Shown here: positions 25,631 through 36,134 of the stretch, piece after piece
Layout of the letters: every line of letters starts with the position of its first letter
Position numbering within the stretch: the first letter of the stretch is position 1
Assembly (NCBI GenBank): GCA_009712635.1
Contig: WASS01000002.1
Coordinates: forward strand, 248,001-312,000
DNA from: Hungatella sp.
GTDB taxonomy: Bacteria > Bacillota > Clostridia > Lachnospirales > Lachnospiraceae
Direction of reading: 5' to 3'
Length of the DNA: 64,000 nucleotides
Made by a program: the position numbers and the translations under genes
Notes under the pieces: model-generated
Told to the model about the DNA's origin: nothing
Database searches by the model: none
The model's input: only the letters and a program-made list of their open reading frames with translations

Positions 25631-27485
25631 AATATTCCTCCCTTGAATGATAGACAGGGCCTCCCACTATAAAACTGGTCTTGCAGGGACTGGAACAGTC
25701 AATTTGAAAAACTGCTTCAGTACCGTAGAGAAGTCTTAGACGCAGGCAGACATTCTTAAGTCCCATATTTCCGATTTGCAATGAATTCCATTCTTTATTC
25801 ATATCCAGGTTCTCATAGATCCTTAACAGTTCTTCTCTCTTATCTTCACTTAGGAGTCCTCCATTATCCTCAACTTTTAGATACCACCGTTCATCTTTTG
25901 TATCGGATGCAATGGAAAGCTGCCATGGCGGGGCAATCTGGAATCCGTACTTGAAGGCATTTTCCACAATTGGCTGAATAATGAGTTTGGGAATATAGAA
26001 TTCTTCCGTTCCTTCATCTATGTTCATGGTATAGGTAAAACCTTCGTTATAACGCATCTGCATGCAGTTTAAGTAACATTCTGTATAAAGGATTTCTTCT
26101 TTCAGGGGGACAATCATTTCTCTTGAGGATGAAATGTAGCGGAAATAATCACATAGGTAGCTACACATTCGTACAATGTCCTCATTCATATTTTCTTCTG
26201 CCATAACAGAGATATTTGTCAGGCAGTTATAAAGAAAATGGGGATTGATCAGCGACTGGGCCGCCTGAAACTTGGCACGGGTTTCTTCGGATTTTGATAA
26301 TAAAACTTCCTGTGAAGTGGAACGCAGTTTCTCGTACATACTGCGGATGGATTCACAGAGAAGAGAAAGCTCTTTTATACTGCTGTCGGCGGAGGTTAAA
26401 TTAACCTTTTTCTCATCAAGTACCCGGTTGATGGTTATTTTCCCAGTGGCTGCCGTCAGTTTTTCCAGAGGAACGGTCAGGTGCTTGGAAATAAAAAAAC
26501 AAAGGAACAGGGTCACAAGAATAGAAAATGCTCCGATCAGGAAAAACGTTGTACGGAAAAGGGATAGTGACTTATAAAATGCAGATTGGGGCCTGACCAG
26601 GATGACCGTCCAGTCGTAGCCTTCTATAGTCTGGTAGGAATAAAGAAACTTTCCACTGCTTCCTGTACTTATGACTCCTGCCTGGCTATCCGGCACAGAG
26701 GCCTGGGTGATTATGGAATAATAGTCCGGGTAGGAAGAATTGGAAGCATACGGATATACCAGCTCCTGCCTGTTATTGTAGATAAATACATGGCTGTCCG
26801 GGTTCTGATGCTCAAGCTGGGAGGAAAGAGAAAAAATCCTGTCACAATCCTGGACAACTTCAACAATTCCCTCCGGTGTGCCGTCTGAGTCCAGAAAAAG
26901 GCGTACCAGGGAAATGAATTTTTGAGACTTCTGATTCTCGCCTTTTGCGGGCAGTTCTTTGTTTACCACTGGTGCAGTTATGTATTTATGTCCGTTTAAT
27001 GCAAGAGTCTGGGAGTACCAGGGCAGATGCTCCAAATCTACGGAGGTGGTTTTAAGCCAGTAGCCAGCCTCAACGCAGGAACCGTCCATGGTATATAAGT
27101 TGATTCCGGAGGCACTTTGATATGCTCCGATCATAGCTGTGACGATATCATGGATTGCCATGGCGTTTTCTCGGGAGGCAGCCTGATCTGTGGGCGCCGC
27201 AGCGTATTTTTGGTATGAGGTGGAGAATTCCCTGAAATTCATTTTAATCGCATTGGAATATACGATATTCATGGATATCGATGAAATGTTATCCAGCTGG
27301 GTTCTTACAGAGCTTTCTACCGAAGCGCACATATTTTCCAGATCCTTAGAAGCATCTTTTAAGGCGTTTTTGCGGTAATGGGTATAAGTAAATACAAAGA
27401 ATATAACCAGCAGTATCAGGATAAGAAGACCATATATAATAAAGAGATACCATTTTTGGGAATATTGTTTTCCTGGCCGTTTCAT
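25608..27485 (-). CDS. Sensor histidine kinase, YesM type
   Basis: About 625 residues from the minus-strand ATG at 27485, which follows GGGAGGT; a longer frame to 27539 lacks a site. Domain order: a membrane helix near residue 15, an extracellular dCache-like sensor of about 260 residues, a second helix near 300, HAMP, then a His_kinase segment with phospho-His in LINPHFLYNCLTNIS, and HATPase with FIPKLIIQPIVENAFKYG. This is the standard layout of carbohydrate-sensing kinases in Firmicutes. Confidence 0.92.
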   Translation of the reverse strand: MKRPGKQYSQKWYLFIIYGLLILILLVIFFVFTYTHYRKNALKDASKDLENMCASVESSVRTQLDNISSISMNIVYSNAIKMNFREFSTSYQKYAAAPTDQAASRENAMAIHDIVTAMIGAYQSASGINLYTMDGSCVEAGYWLKTTSVDLEHLPWYSQTLALNGHKYITAPVVNKELPAKGENQKSQKFISLVRLFLDSDGTPEGIVEVVQDCDRIFSLSSQLEHQNPDSHVFIYNNRQELVYPYASNSSYPDYYSIITQASVPDSQAGVISTGSSGKFLYSYQTIEGYDWTVILVRPQSAFYKSLSLFRTTFFLIGAFSILVTLFLCFFISKHLTVPLEKLTAATGKITINRVLDEKKVNLTSADSSIKELSLLCESIRSMYEKLRSTSQEVLLSKSEETRAKFQAAQSLINPHFLYNCLTNISVMAEENMNEDIVRMCSYLCDYFRYISSSREMIVPLKEEILYTECYLNCMQMRYNEGFTYTMNIDEGTEEFYIPKLIIQPIVENAFKYGFQIAPPWQLSIASDTKDERWYLKVEDNGGLLSEDKREELLRIYENLDMNKEWNSLQIGNMGLKNVCLRLRLLYGTEAVFQIDCSSPCKTSFIVGGPVYHSREEYYEHHPEL

Positions 27486-27674
27486 AGAAAAGCACCTCCC
27501 TTCGTGCAATATTATACAATGTAGTTCAAAAAAATGCAAATGGCAGTTTGGAATTGTCTATTTTGCCCTTTAAAGCCTTGTGGTATTATGAAATTATAAC
27601 AAATCATTATTTTTATTTAGCACCATATTTAAGAAAAGTAACCAGACTAAGCGTGGAGAGTAAAGGAGAAGGTC

Positions 27675-29006
27675 ATGAAAAGAAGCGGAAAGAGATTAAT
27701 CAGTCTGACTTTGGCGGCAATTTTGGCAGCAGGGATGACAGCGGGCTGCAGTACGGGGACCAGCAGCACAAAAAGTGGTGACAACGGTGGTACGAAAAAG
27801 AATGTTACGCTGACATTCGGCAGTCACCAAAGCGGACTTCCTACTTCCGGTATTGTTCAGGAACTCGCCAAGGAGTTTGAAGGAGAGACTGGAATCAAGA
27901 TTGATTTCCAGATTTCCCCGGATGCTCAGTGGAGAGATTTAATCAAGGTTAAGCTTGATTCAGGAGAGGCACCGGATATTATCTGTGTGGATACACCAAT
28001 CAGCCTTGTTTCCAGTATTCACATGGATCGGTATTGCGCAGAGCTGACAGACCAGGACTGGGTAAACCGGATGGATGCAAGTGCAAAATCGGCAGTTTCT
28101 GTTGATAATAAAGTATATGGGATTACTTTTCCAGGAGCAAAGATGTATTTTTACCTCTATAATAAGGACATTTTTAATAAACTGGGGCTGAAGGTTCCCA
28201 CTACCTATGCGGAGTTTAAAGAAGTCTGCCAGAAGATTAAGGATTCCGGCACTACGCCAATTTATGAAGCCACCACCAATGGCTGGCATCAGGTACTGCC
28301 ACTGTTTGAAACAGGCGGATTATGGCTGGCACAGGATCCGGATATTTATCAGAAATTAAATGACAATAAAATCGATCTGGATCAGATTCCAGCGCTCTCT
28401 GCCATTATCGGCCAGTTAGATGAATGCGCCAGAGCAGGATATTTTGGAGATGATTACTTAAGCAATGCATGGGAAAATGGAAAAGAAGCAATGGCATCCG
28501 GCAGATGTGCCATGACAATTGCGGAACTGGGTTACCGGGGGCAGATTGACGCGGATTATCCTGACTTTAAGGCTTCAGAGAAATTAGGTGCTTTCGTAAT
28601 GCCATGGGGCGACAATCAAACAGTTGGAGTGAACCCTGCAAGCAATGCTTATTTTATTAACAAGGACGGTAAGTATGTAGAGGAAGCAAAGCAGTTTTTT
28701 GAATTTCTCTCCAGACCGGAAAACTTACAGAAACGTCTTGATGGACAGCCGGAACTCAGCAATTTATGCTGGTCTGAGATTAAGAGCAAGTATTCGGAAG
28801 AAGATCAGAAGTTTTTAGATTCCTTAAAAAAGGCTAACGTGGTTCAGACCTCAGTTAATTACATAGACAGTCAGTGGATGGATGTAGGAAAAGATTTGGA
28901 ATCCATGTATACCGGCGCAATGACACCCAAGGATGTACTTGACTCGATTATGAAACGGCGTACGGAGCAGGCAACGCTCCAAAAAGATCCGGGTTGGGTA
29001 AAATAA
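27675..29006 (+). CDS. Sugar ABC transporter substrate-binding lipoprotein (family 1)
   Basis: 443 residues. The signal peptide with lipobox TAGC (Cys25) leads into a short Ser/Gly/Lys linker and an extracellular solute-binding domain (LTFGSHQSGLPTSGIVQELA, then GEAPDIICVDTP, then YLYNKDIFNKLGLKVPTTYAEF). AAAGGAG precedes ATG 27675. It is first in an operon with two MalFG-type permeases and two glycosidases; no ATPase is present, so a shared MsmK-like ATPase elsewhere is expected. Confidence 0.9.
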   Translation: MKRSGKRLISLTLAAILAAGMTAGCSTGTSSTKSGDNGGTKKNVTLTFGSHQSGLPTSGIVQELAKEFEGETGIKIDFQISPDAQWRDLIKVKLDSGEAPDIICVDTPISLVSSIHMDRYCAELTDQDWVNRMDASAKSAVSVDNKVYGITFPGAKMYFYLYNKDIFNKLGLKVPTTYAEFKEVCQKIKDSGTTPIYEATTNGWHQVLPLFETGGLWLAQDPDIYQKLNDNKIDLDQIPALSAIIGQLDECARAGYFGDDYLSNAWENGKEAMASGRCAMTIAELGYRGQIDADYPDFKASEKLGAFVMPWGDNQTVGVNPASNAYFINKDGKYVEEAKQFFEFLSRPENLQKRLDGQPELSNLCWSEIKSKYSEEDQKFLDSLKKANVVQTSVNYIDSQWMDVGKDLESMYTGAMTPKDVLDSIMKRRTEQATLQKDPGWVK

Positions 29007-29018
29007 AGGAACGATGAA

Positions 29019-29897
29019 ATGAACAGAAAAAAAATATACCCCTGGTACTATGCTGCCGGGGCAGCCATTCTCTTCTTTCTCCTGTGTTTTCTTCCGGGAG
29101 TGCTTGGAATTGCTTATTCCTTTACAGACTGGAATAATTTCAGCAATGAGATTCATTTTGTAGGGCTGGCAAACTATAAGACGGTTTTTCATGGAAATTC
29201 GGAATATATGAAATACATAGTGAATACCCTTTGGTTTACAGTTGCAACAACGGTTTTAAAAACGGTTGTGGGTCTTGCACTGGGGCTTTTATTAACCCAG
29301 ACCTTCATTAAAGGGAAAAATCTTCACCGTATGATCATATTTTCGCCCCAGGTCATGTCCTATCTGGTGGTAGGTCTGGTTTTTCGCAGCATGCTTCATC
29401 CAACCACAGGCTTTTTAAATAATTTCTTAAGAGGCATTGGTTTCGGAGGACTGGCAAAGAACTGGCTGACTGATTTAAAATTTGTTTTTCCAACGGTAAT
29501 CTTAGTTGATACCTGGAAGGGTATGGGATATATTATGGTGATCGTTATTGCGGGGCTGCTTTCTGTAGCCCCGGAATACTACGAGGCTGCCAGCATTGAC
29601 GGAGCCAGCTTTTTTAAAAAGTTTACCTGTATTACTCTGCCGCTTTTAAAACCGGTTCTTGTAAATGTAACCGTTTTAAATGTGACTTACGGTCTGCGGG
29701 TCTTTGATATGATCTATTCCCTGACAAACGGCGGGCCGGGTAATGCAACAGGAGTGATTAATACGGCAGTATATAAAGAATTTTCCAAAGGCAATCTGGC
29801 AATGGGAACCACTCTTTCCAGCATATTATTCCTTGTAGTTCTATCCCTTTTGTATTTCATTATCTGGTCCATGGAAAACAAGGAGGTAGAAGTCTGA
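29019..29897 (+). CDS. Sugar ABC permease, MalF type
   Basis: 292 residues and six membrane helices. The coupling loop carries the EAA motif YYEAASIDGASFFKKFTCIT near residue 190. The N-terminal helix and PGVLGIAYSFTDWN are typical of sugar permeases. Its stop codon overlaps the start of the next permease by one base. Confidence 0.9.
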   Translation: MNRKKIYPWYYAAGAAILFFLLCFLPGVLGIAYSFTDWNNFSNEIHFVGLANYKTVFHGNSEYMKYIVNTLWFTVATTVLKTVVGLALGLLLTQTFIKGKNLHRMIIFSPQVMSYLVVGLVFRSMLHPTTGFLNNFLRGIGFGGLAKNWLTDLKFVFPTVILVDTWKGMGYIMVIVIAGLLSVAPEYYEAASIDGASFFKKFTCITLPLLKPVLVNVTVLNVTYGLRVFDMIYSLTNGGPGNATGVINTAVYKEFSKGNLAMGTTLSSILFLVVLSLLYFIIWSMENKEVEV

Positions 29898-30715
29898 TGA
29901 AGAGGAGTATTGTATCCATCGTGGGTAATCTGGTTTCATTTGTAATCAGCCTGATTGTATTGCTTCCGCTGGCAGTCTTATTTATCAATTCTTTTAAGAC
30001 CTCAGCGGAAGCCAACCGGATGACCCTTTCTCTACCGAAAAAATGGGTGGTTGAAAATTATATTACAGTGATTGAGAAAGGAAAGCTGTTTTCGTCTTTC
30101 TTAAATGGAATTCTATATGCTTCCTGCAGCGTTGTGATAATTGTTATTCTTGTGTCCGCAGCCGCTTTTGTAATCTCCAGGAATCAGAAAGGGATTAACC
30201 GCTTTTTGTATTATTTTATTATTTCAGGCATTGCAGTGCCGATTAACAACGTGGCGCTGATGAAGGTTCTTCAGGTTCTGCATCTGGTAAATACACGGAT
30301 TGGCATAATTCTTTTATACGCCGCAATTAATATTCCTTTAAGTCTTTTTCTCTCTTTTGGATTTATTGCGACAATTCCCAGGGAGATTGATGAAGCGGCG
30401 GTGATTGACGGGTGCAGTCCCAGACAGCTGTTTCTAAGAGTGATTGTGCCGTTAATCAAGCCCATTATGTCAACGGTATTCGTATTGGAATTTATGACGG
30501 TGTGGAATGATTTTACCATGCCCCTGTATTACTTGAATAATTCGAGAAAATGGCCCATGACTCTTGCTGTCTACAGCTTTTTCGGAGCATTTGAGAATTC
30601 ATGGAATCTGGTGGCAGCGGATATTATTTTAACTCTGGCACCAGTTCTGATCGTATTTATACTGGGCCAGAAGTATATTGTAGGAGGAGTATCCGCAGGT
30701 TCGGTTAAGGGATAA
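29897..30715 (+). CDS. Sugar ABC permease, MalG type
   Basis: 272 residues and six membrane helices. The EAA motif is EIDEAAVIDGCSPRQLFLR near residue 160, and INSFKTSAEAN near the N-terminus is common in MalG-type subunits. It forms the channel with the preceding permease and is followed 16 bases later by the GH3 gene. Confidence 0.9.
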   Translation: MKRSIVSIVGNLVSFVISLIVLLPLAVLFINSFKTSAEANRMTLSLPKKWVVENYITVIEKGKLFSSFLNGILYASCSVVIIVILVSAAAFVISRNQKGINRFLYYFIISGIAVPINNVALMKVLQVLHLVNTRIGIILLYAAINIPLSLFLSFGFIATIPREIDEAAVIDGCSPRQLFLRVIVPLIKPIMSTVFVLEFMTVWNDFTMPLYYLNNSRKWPMTLAVYSFFGAFENSWNLVAADIILTLAPVLIVFILGQKYIVGGVSAGSVKG

Positions 30716-30731
30716 GCAACAGGAGGTTTTC

Positions 30732-32807
30732 ATGGAAAGACATGAGATAGAGGTATTGATAAAAGAACTGACATTGGAAGAAAAAATAGGGATGATACAT
30801 GGTCAGGGGATTTTTCATACGGGCGGAGTAACGCGGTTTGATATTCCACCGCTCTGGATGTCCGATGGGCCAATGGGAGTAAGAAGAGAGCTTGAAGATG
30901 ATAATTGGAACCCCAGCGGGACTACAGATGATTTTGTTTCCTATTTACCGTCCAATACGGCTCTCGCATGCACATGGAACCGCAGACAGGCAGAACAGAT
31001 GGGGCGTGTTTTGGGTACAGAGGCAAGGGGAAGGGGAAAAGATGTAATTCTGGCTCCGGGAATCAATATTATCCGCACCCCGCTTTGTGGCCGCAACTTT
31101 GAATATATGAGTGAGGACCCATATCTGACTGCCCAGCTGGCAGTTCCGCTGATAAAAGGAATTCAGGAAAATGATACAGCTGCCAGCGTGAAACATTTTG
31201 CGGTGAACAATCAGGAGACAAACAGGCTCACTGTAAGCGTGGAGGTCAGTGAACGGGCGCTTCGGGAAATCTACCTGCCAGGTTTTGAAGCAGCAGTAAA
31301 AGAAGGGAAGTCCATGACTATTATGGGAGCCTATAATAAGCTGCGGGGAGAATATTGCTGCCAAAACCAGTATCTTCTTCGGGAGATTCTCCGTAAGGAA
31401 TGGGATTTTGACGGAGTCGTTATTTCTGACTGGGGGGCTGTCCATAAGACAGCAGAAGCTGCTTTAGGCGGGCTTGATATTGAAATGTCAGTTACCAATG
31501 ATTTTGATAATTATTATATGGCAGATCCACTTTACCAAAAGGTATTGGAAAAAGAAGTGGATGAGGAAGTTATAAATGAGAAGGTCAGACATATTCTTAA
31601 TTTAATGAATCGCCTGTCCATGCTCGGAGAGGATAGAAAAAACAGAAATCCAGGTGTGTTTAATATCTCAGCTCATCAGGAAGCAATCCGTTCGTGCGGG
31701 GAAGAAGCGGTGGTTCTGTTAAAAAATGAAGATGATCAGCTCCCCATAATGCTGGAAGGAAAGAAGCATCTGGCAATCATTGGTGAAAATGCAATAGCTC
31801 TCCATGCCCCGGGAGGCGGAAGTGCCGGAATCAAAGCATTGTATGAGATTTCGCCTCTCATGGGGCTTAAGATTGAGGCTGGCGGAAACATTGGGGTTGA
31901 TTATGAATCCGGAGTGGGAGCAGAGGGACTTAAAAAGGCTGAGATTCTGGCAGCACAATGTGAGGATGTGATTGTCTTTGCCGGTTTGAATCATCAATCA
32001 GATGTGGAAGGGCAGGATCGGAAAGATATGAAACTTCCTGCTGGGCAGGAGGAATTAATTTCGGCAGTTTTAGATGTCAATAAAAATGCTGTTATCGTTA
32101 TTCTGGCGGGATCACCGGTGGAATTAGAAGCCTTTGCAGACCGTGCCAAAGCCATTGTCTATACCAGCTACAATGGAATGGAGGGGGGACGGGCGCTTGC
32201 CAGAGTTCTTCTGGGCAATGTGAATCCTTCCGGAAAGCTGCCGTTTACATTACCAAGGTGTCTGGAAGACTGTCCAGCCCATAAACTGGGGGAATATCCA
32301 GGAGATGAGACGGTTGTTTACAGGGAAGGTGTATTTGTGGGGTACCGTTACTTTGAATCAGAACAGGTTCCGGTAAGATACTGCTTTGGTCATGGATTAT
32401 CATATACAAAGTATGGATATGGGAATCTTGGAATAGAGAAGACCAGTCAGGGTTACCTGGTAAAAGCAGACGTGGAAAACTGCGGAACCCGAGCTGGTCT
32501 TGAAACCGTTCAGGTATACGTCAGGGCAGCGGGGGATACGATAAAGCGTCCTGTCATGGAGCTGCGGGGGTTTGACAAGATATTTTTAGAGCCTGGAGAA
32601 AAAAGGACACTGGCATTCTGCTTAACTGAAAAAGATTTTTCTTATTATAATGAAGAGTTAAAGTGCTTTGCTGTGCCTGAGGATGAGTATGATATTTGTG
32701 TGGGAAGTTCTGTTTCGGATATACGTTTAAAGCAGCGGATAAAGGTTGATGAATGCGTGCTGGAAGCAGAGAAATTAAATGGGTCAGATACTGATTCATT
32801 CAGGTAA
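30732..32807 (+). CDS. GH3 beta-glycosidase (beta-glucosidase/xylosidase)
   Basis: 691 residues. The GH3 N-terminal barrel has PPLWMSDGPMGVRRE, APGINIIRTPLCGRNFEY and the nucleophile Asp233 in VVISDWGAVH. The C-terminal alpha/beta domain contains GLNHQSDVEGQDRKDMKLP, and a fibronectin-III-like domain fills roughly the last 120 residues (GYRYFESEQVPVRYCFGHGL at its border). No signal peptide, so it acts on imported oligosaccharides. With the adjacent alpha-xylosidase it fits removal of beta-linked glucose or xylose from imported xyloside oligomers. Confidence 0.9.
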   Translation: MERHEIEVLIKELTLEEKIGMIHGQGIFHTGGVTRFDIPPLWMSDGPMGVRRELEDDNWNPSGTTDDFVSYLPSNTALACTWNRRQAEQMGRVLGTEARGRGKDVILAPGINIIRTPLCGRNFEYMSEDPYLTAQLAVPLIKGIQENDTAASVKHFAVNNQETNRLTVSVEVSERALREIYLPGFEAAVKEGKSMTIMGAYNKLRGEYCCQNQYLLREILRKEWDFDGVVISDWGAVHKTAEAALGGLDIEMSVTNDFDNYYMADPLYQKVLEKEVDEEVINEKVRHILNLMNRLSMLGEDRKNRNPGVFNISAHQEAIRSCGEEAVVLLKNEDDQLPIMLEGKKHLAIIGENAIALHAPGGGSAGIKALYEISPLMGLKIEAGGNIGVDYESGVGAEGLKKAEILAAQCEDVIVFAGLNHQSDVEGQDRKDMKLPAGQEELISAVLDVNKNAVIVILAGSPVELEAFADRAKAIVYTSYNGMEGGRALARVLLGNVNPSGKLPFTLPRCLEDCPAHKLGEYPGDETVVYREGVFVGYRYFESEQVPVRYCFGHGLSYTKYGYGNLGIEKTSQGYLVKADVENCGTRAGLETVQVYVRAAGDTIKRPVMELRGFDKIFLEPGEKRTLAFCLTEKDFSYYNEELKCFAVPEDEYDICVGSSVSDIRLKQRIKVDECVLEAEKLNGSDTDSFR

Positions 32808-32818
32808 GGAGAATAGAT

Positions 32819-35071
32819 ATGAAATTCACCAATGGTTTTTGGAAAATAAGAGAGGAAATTACACCCCTCTATGCAGTTGAATATGGGGGAAGCCGGATCA
32901 ACGGAGGGGAATTAACCATATATGCTCCAGGGAAACAGATAAGAAGCAGAGGAGACATTCTGAACCTGGGGATGCTTACAATACGCATTACCAGTCCCAT
33001 GGAAGATGTATTGAAAATCTCCGTCTCTCATTTTGAAGGAGCGGCAGACACTGGTCCTTTTACAGGAATCGAAGAGTGTGGCCCCAAGGTAAGTATTGTT
33101 GAATCAGAGGATTATATCATTTTCCAGACAGGCAGTACGAAAGCAATTGTTGACAAACGGCCTGATTCCTGGGGGATCCGATTTTTAGATGGAGACAGGG
33201 AGCTTACCAGTACCGGCTTAAAAAATATGGCTTATATGAAAAACCGGGGCAATGGAAAATGCTATATGGTGGAGCAGCTGGCACTTGATGTGGGAGAATA
33301 TGTTTATGGGATGGGTGAGCGGTTTACACCGTTTGTTAAGAATGGGCAGATCGTGGAAATGTGGAATGAAGATGGAGGAACTGCCAGTGAAATCGCCTAT
33401 AAAAACATTCCGTTTTATCTTACCAATAAGGGTTATGGGGTTTTAGTCAGTAATCCTGGTGATGTGTCCTATGAGGTTGCCAGCGAAAAGGTGGAACGTA
33501 TCCAGTTTTCTTTGGAAGGGGAGCGTCTGGACTATTATATAATTAATGGCGGCACACCCAAAGGCACCATTAGAAAATACACGGATCTGACCGGAAAACC
33601 CTCACTTCCTCCTGCCTGGTCCTTTGGACTGTGGCTGACCACATCCTTTACGACGGACTATGACGAGGATACCACCTCAGGTTTTATTGATGGAATGGCA
33701 GAGCGCGATATCCCCCTGCAGGTTTTTCATTTTGACTGTTTTTGGATGGAAGCTTATGAGTGGTGCAACTTTACCTGGGACGCTAAGACATTTCCGGACC
33801 CAGTTGGAATGTTGAAACGTTACCATGAAAAAGGGCTTAGAATCTGCGTTTGGATCAACCCTTATATAGCACAGAAGTCCCCTCTGTTTCAGGAGGGAAT
33901 GGAAAACGGGTATTTCATTAAAAAGAGAGATGGTTCTGTATGGCAGACTGATATGTGGCAGGCAGGTATGGGTGTGGTGGATTTTACCAATCCTGATGCA
34001 GCTGCCTGGTATCAGGAAAAGTTAAAAACTCTTCTTACTATGGGGGTTGATTGCTTTAAGACGGATTTTGGTGAAAGAATTCCTGTAAAAGATATTGTAT
34101 ACCACGACGGGTCTGATCCGGTGCGGATGCATAATTACTATACATATTTATATAACAAAGCTGTCTTTGAACTGCTTGAGAGAGAACGGGGAGAAGGCGA
34201 AGCAGTCTTATTTGCCCGTTCTGCGGCGGCAGGCAGTCAGAAGTTTCCGGTTCATTGGGGAGGAGACTGCTCTGCTTCTTATCCTTCCATGGCAGAGACC
34301 CTTCGAAGCGGTTTGTCTCTGGCCTGTTCCGGATTTGGTTTCTGGAGTCATGATATCGGTGGTTTTGAAAGCACTGCAACCGCTGATGTATATAAACGCT
34401 GGTGCCAGTTTGGCCTCTTAAGTTCACATAGCCGTCTTCATGGATCTTCTTCCTACCGGGTTCCCTGGCTGTTCGACGAGGAGGCCTGTGATGTACTCCG
34501 GATATTTGTTAAACTGAAATGCAGGTTAATGCCCTATTTATACAGACAGGCAGTGGAAGCCCATGAAAATGGGATTCCAGTTATGCGACCCATGTTTATG
34601 GAATTCCCTGAGGATCGGGCATGTGAGGTTCTTGACAGACAATATATGCTGGGGGACAGTCTTCTCGTAGCTCCTGTTTTTAAAGAATCAGGAAATGTGG
34701 AATATTATCTGCCGGATGGGAAATGGGTGAATCTGCTGAATGAAAAAGTGATGGAAGGAGGAAGCTGGAAGAAGGAAACATTTGATTATTACGGTCTGCC
34801 GGTTTTAGTAAGAGAAAACAGTATTATAGCGGTTGGCAGTTGTGACAGCAGGACTGACTATGAATTTGGTGACGGAGTAGAATTCTGGCTGTCTGTATTT
34901 GAAGATGGGGGAATTTGTGAAACATCGGTTACTGATTTAAGTGGCAAAGTTGTGATGAACATCAAGGCAGTTCGGGAAGCTGATGTAATCCGGCTTTCAG
35001 TAAAAGGCGGAAACGGAAACTGGAGTTATAAGGTTCTGGGAGCACAAAACGTAAAAGTTCTTACAATTTAA
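32819..35071 (+). CDS. GH31 alpha-xylosidase (YicI-like)
   Basis: 750 residues of GH31. The nucleophile lies in CFKTDFGERIP (Asp416, the same number as in E. coli YicI), and the acid/base Asp483 in HWGGDCSASYPSMAETLRSG. GFWSHDIGGFE and LLSSHSRLHGSSSYRVPW also match the alpha-xylosidase subgroup over alpha-glucosidases. It is cytoplasmic. It should release alpha-1,6-xylose, as from xyloglucan oligosaccharides or isoprimeverose. It is last in the operon of the ABC importer and GH3 enzyme. Confidence 0.9.
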   Translation: MKFTNGFWKIREEITPLYAVEYGGSRINGGELTIYAPGKQIRSRGDILNLGMLTIRITSPMEDVLKISVSHFEGAADTGPFTGIEECGPKVSIVESEDYIIFQTGSTKAIVDKRPDSWGIRFLDGDRELTSTGLKNMAYMKNRGNGKCYMVEQLALDVGEYVYGMGERFTPFVKNGQIVEMWNEDGGTASEIAYKNIPFYLTNKGYGVLVSNPGDVSYEVASEKVERIQFSLEGERLDYYIINGGTPKGTIRKYTDLTGKPSLPPAWSFGLWLTTSFTTDYDEDTTSGFIDGMAERDIPLQVFHFDCFWMEAYEWCNFTWDAKTFPDPVGMLKRYHEKGLRICVWINPYIAQKSPLFQEGMENGYFIKKRDGSVWQTDMWQAGMGVVDFTNPDAAAWYQEKLKTLLTMGVDCFKTDFGERIPVKDIVYHDGSDPVRMHNYYTYLYNKAVFELLERERGEGEAVLFARSAAAGSQKFPVHWGGDCSASYPSMAETLRSGLSLACSGFGFWSHDIGGFESTATADVYKRWCQFGLLSSHSRLHGSSSYRVPWLFDEEACDVLRIFVKLKCRLMPYLYRQAVEAHENGIPVMRPMFMEFPEDRACEVLDRQYMLGDSLLVAPVFKESGNVEYYLPDGKWVNLLNEKVMEGGSWKKETFDYYGLPVLVRENSIIAVGSCDSRTDYEFGDGVEFWLSVFEDGGICETSVTDLSGKVVMNIKAVREADVIRLSVKGGNGNWSYKVLGAQNVKVLTI

Positions 35072-35177
35072 TGAACCACTTGACAATCAACATTTTACAG
35101 CCGTAGACTTTTAGTATAGTTTACGATTGTAGATGTTAATTGTTAGTGTAGAATCAATGTATGCAGGAGGGAATGAT

Positions 35178-36107
35178 ATGTTTTGTGGCAGTAAGACTTT
35201 GATTACTTTAGGTACAGCTTTTTTTATTATGGCAGTTCCATTTACATCCATGGCGGCTTCCAGCACAATCAATGATGTTTCCATTGATATCGTATCGGCT
35301 GGCGGAACCGCTGACGGTGACGGTAATTTAGATGTGGTGGTTACAACCGATTCTGATATGTATCACTTAGATAAGGCATATGATATAGATGAACCGGATG
35401 GTGATTTTAAGGATATTGACCGGCCAACGCTTGTGGTTCGGATCAAGACTGATGACAATTATACTTTTTCTAATCGGGCTGTAAAAAATATAAAAATTAA
35501 CGGCACGAAAGGAACGGTTATTGGCGGTCTGATGAATGAAACAGATATGAAGGTATATATTGTATTTGATGCCTTATATGATAATGGCAGCAACCATAGT
35601 CTAAACGTGATTGATCTTAATGTGAATGGGCTGAAATGGGATAAGACAAACGGAATGGTGAGATGGGATGCAGTGGGTGAAGCCGATGAATATCAGTTAA
35701 GGCTTTACCGTGGCAGCGGATTGATAAGCTCCTTTATTACAAAAGACCCCAATTATGATTTATCTGCTTATATAACAAAAGAGGGCAAGTACTCCTATCA
35801 AGTCCGTGCAGTAACGGATTCCTCCCTCAAAGGAACATGGAATAAGTCAGATGTTTTCCAGGTGACTTCCGAAGATGCTTCAAGAATCAGTTTTGGAAAA
35901 TCGAAGAAAGGTTTGGAAGGTCCTGGAAGTCGTTGGCAATATAAGAATGATAAGTGGTATTTTATGAATGAATCAGGAACCATGGTTACTGGTTGGATCA
36001 ATTGGAAATCAAAGTGGTATTACTGTGGCAATGATGGTGCCATGTACACCAATACAACGACCCCGGATGGATATAAAGTAGGCAGTGATGGGGCGTGGGT
36101 GGAATGA
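35178..36107 (+). CDS. Secreted protein with C-terminal cell-wall-binding repeats
   Basis: 309 residues from ATG 35178, which follows AGGAGGG; an earlier in-frame start at 35133 would disrupt the signal peptide. The signal sequence (TLGTAFFIMAVPFTSMAASS) leads to a domain of about 135 residues, then a fibronectin-III-like module (GMVRWDAVGEADEYQLRLYR), then two CW-binding repeats (WYFMNESGTMVTGWI and WYYCGNDGAMYT). The repeats usually attach proteins to teichoic-acid choline or glycan. No enzyme domain is visible. Confidence 0.82.
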   Translation: MFCGSKTLITLGTAFFIMAVPFTSMAASSTINDVSIDIVSAGGTADGDGNLDVVVTTDSDMYHLDKAYDIDEPDGDFKDIDRPTLVVRIKTDDNYTFSNRAVKNIKINGTKGTVIGGLMNETDMKVYIVFDALYDNGSNHSLNVIDLNVNGLKWDKTNGMVRWDAVGEADEYQLRLYRGSGLISSFITKDPNYDLSAYITKEGKYSYQVRAVTDSSLKGTWNKSDVFQVTSEDASRISFGKSKKGLEGPGSRWQYKNDKWYFMNESGTMVTGWINWKSKWYYCGNDGAMYTNTTTPDGYKVGSDGAWVE

Positions 36108-36134
36108 TAATTGCTTTATAGATTGGTATAACAT

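Noticed and set aside
35178-36107. Functional link between the choline-binding-type repeats and choline degradation
   Set aside because: Such repeats are common cell-wall anchors in this group; the gene lies 8 kb away with separate transcription and no regulatory link.
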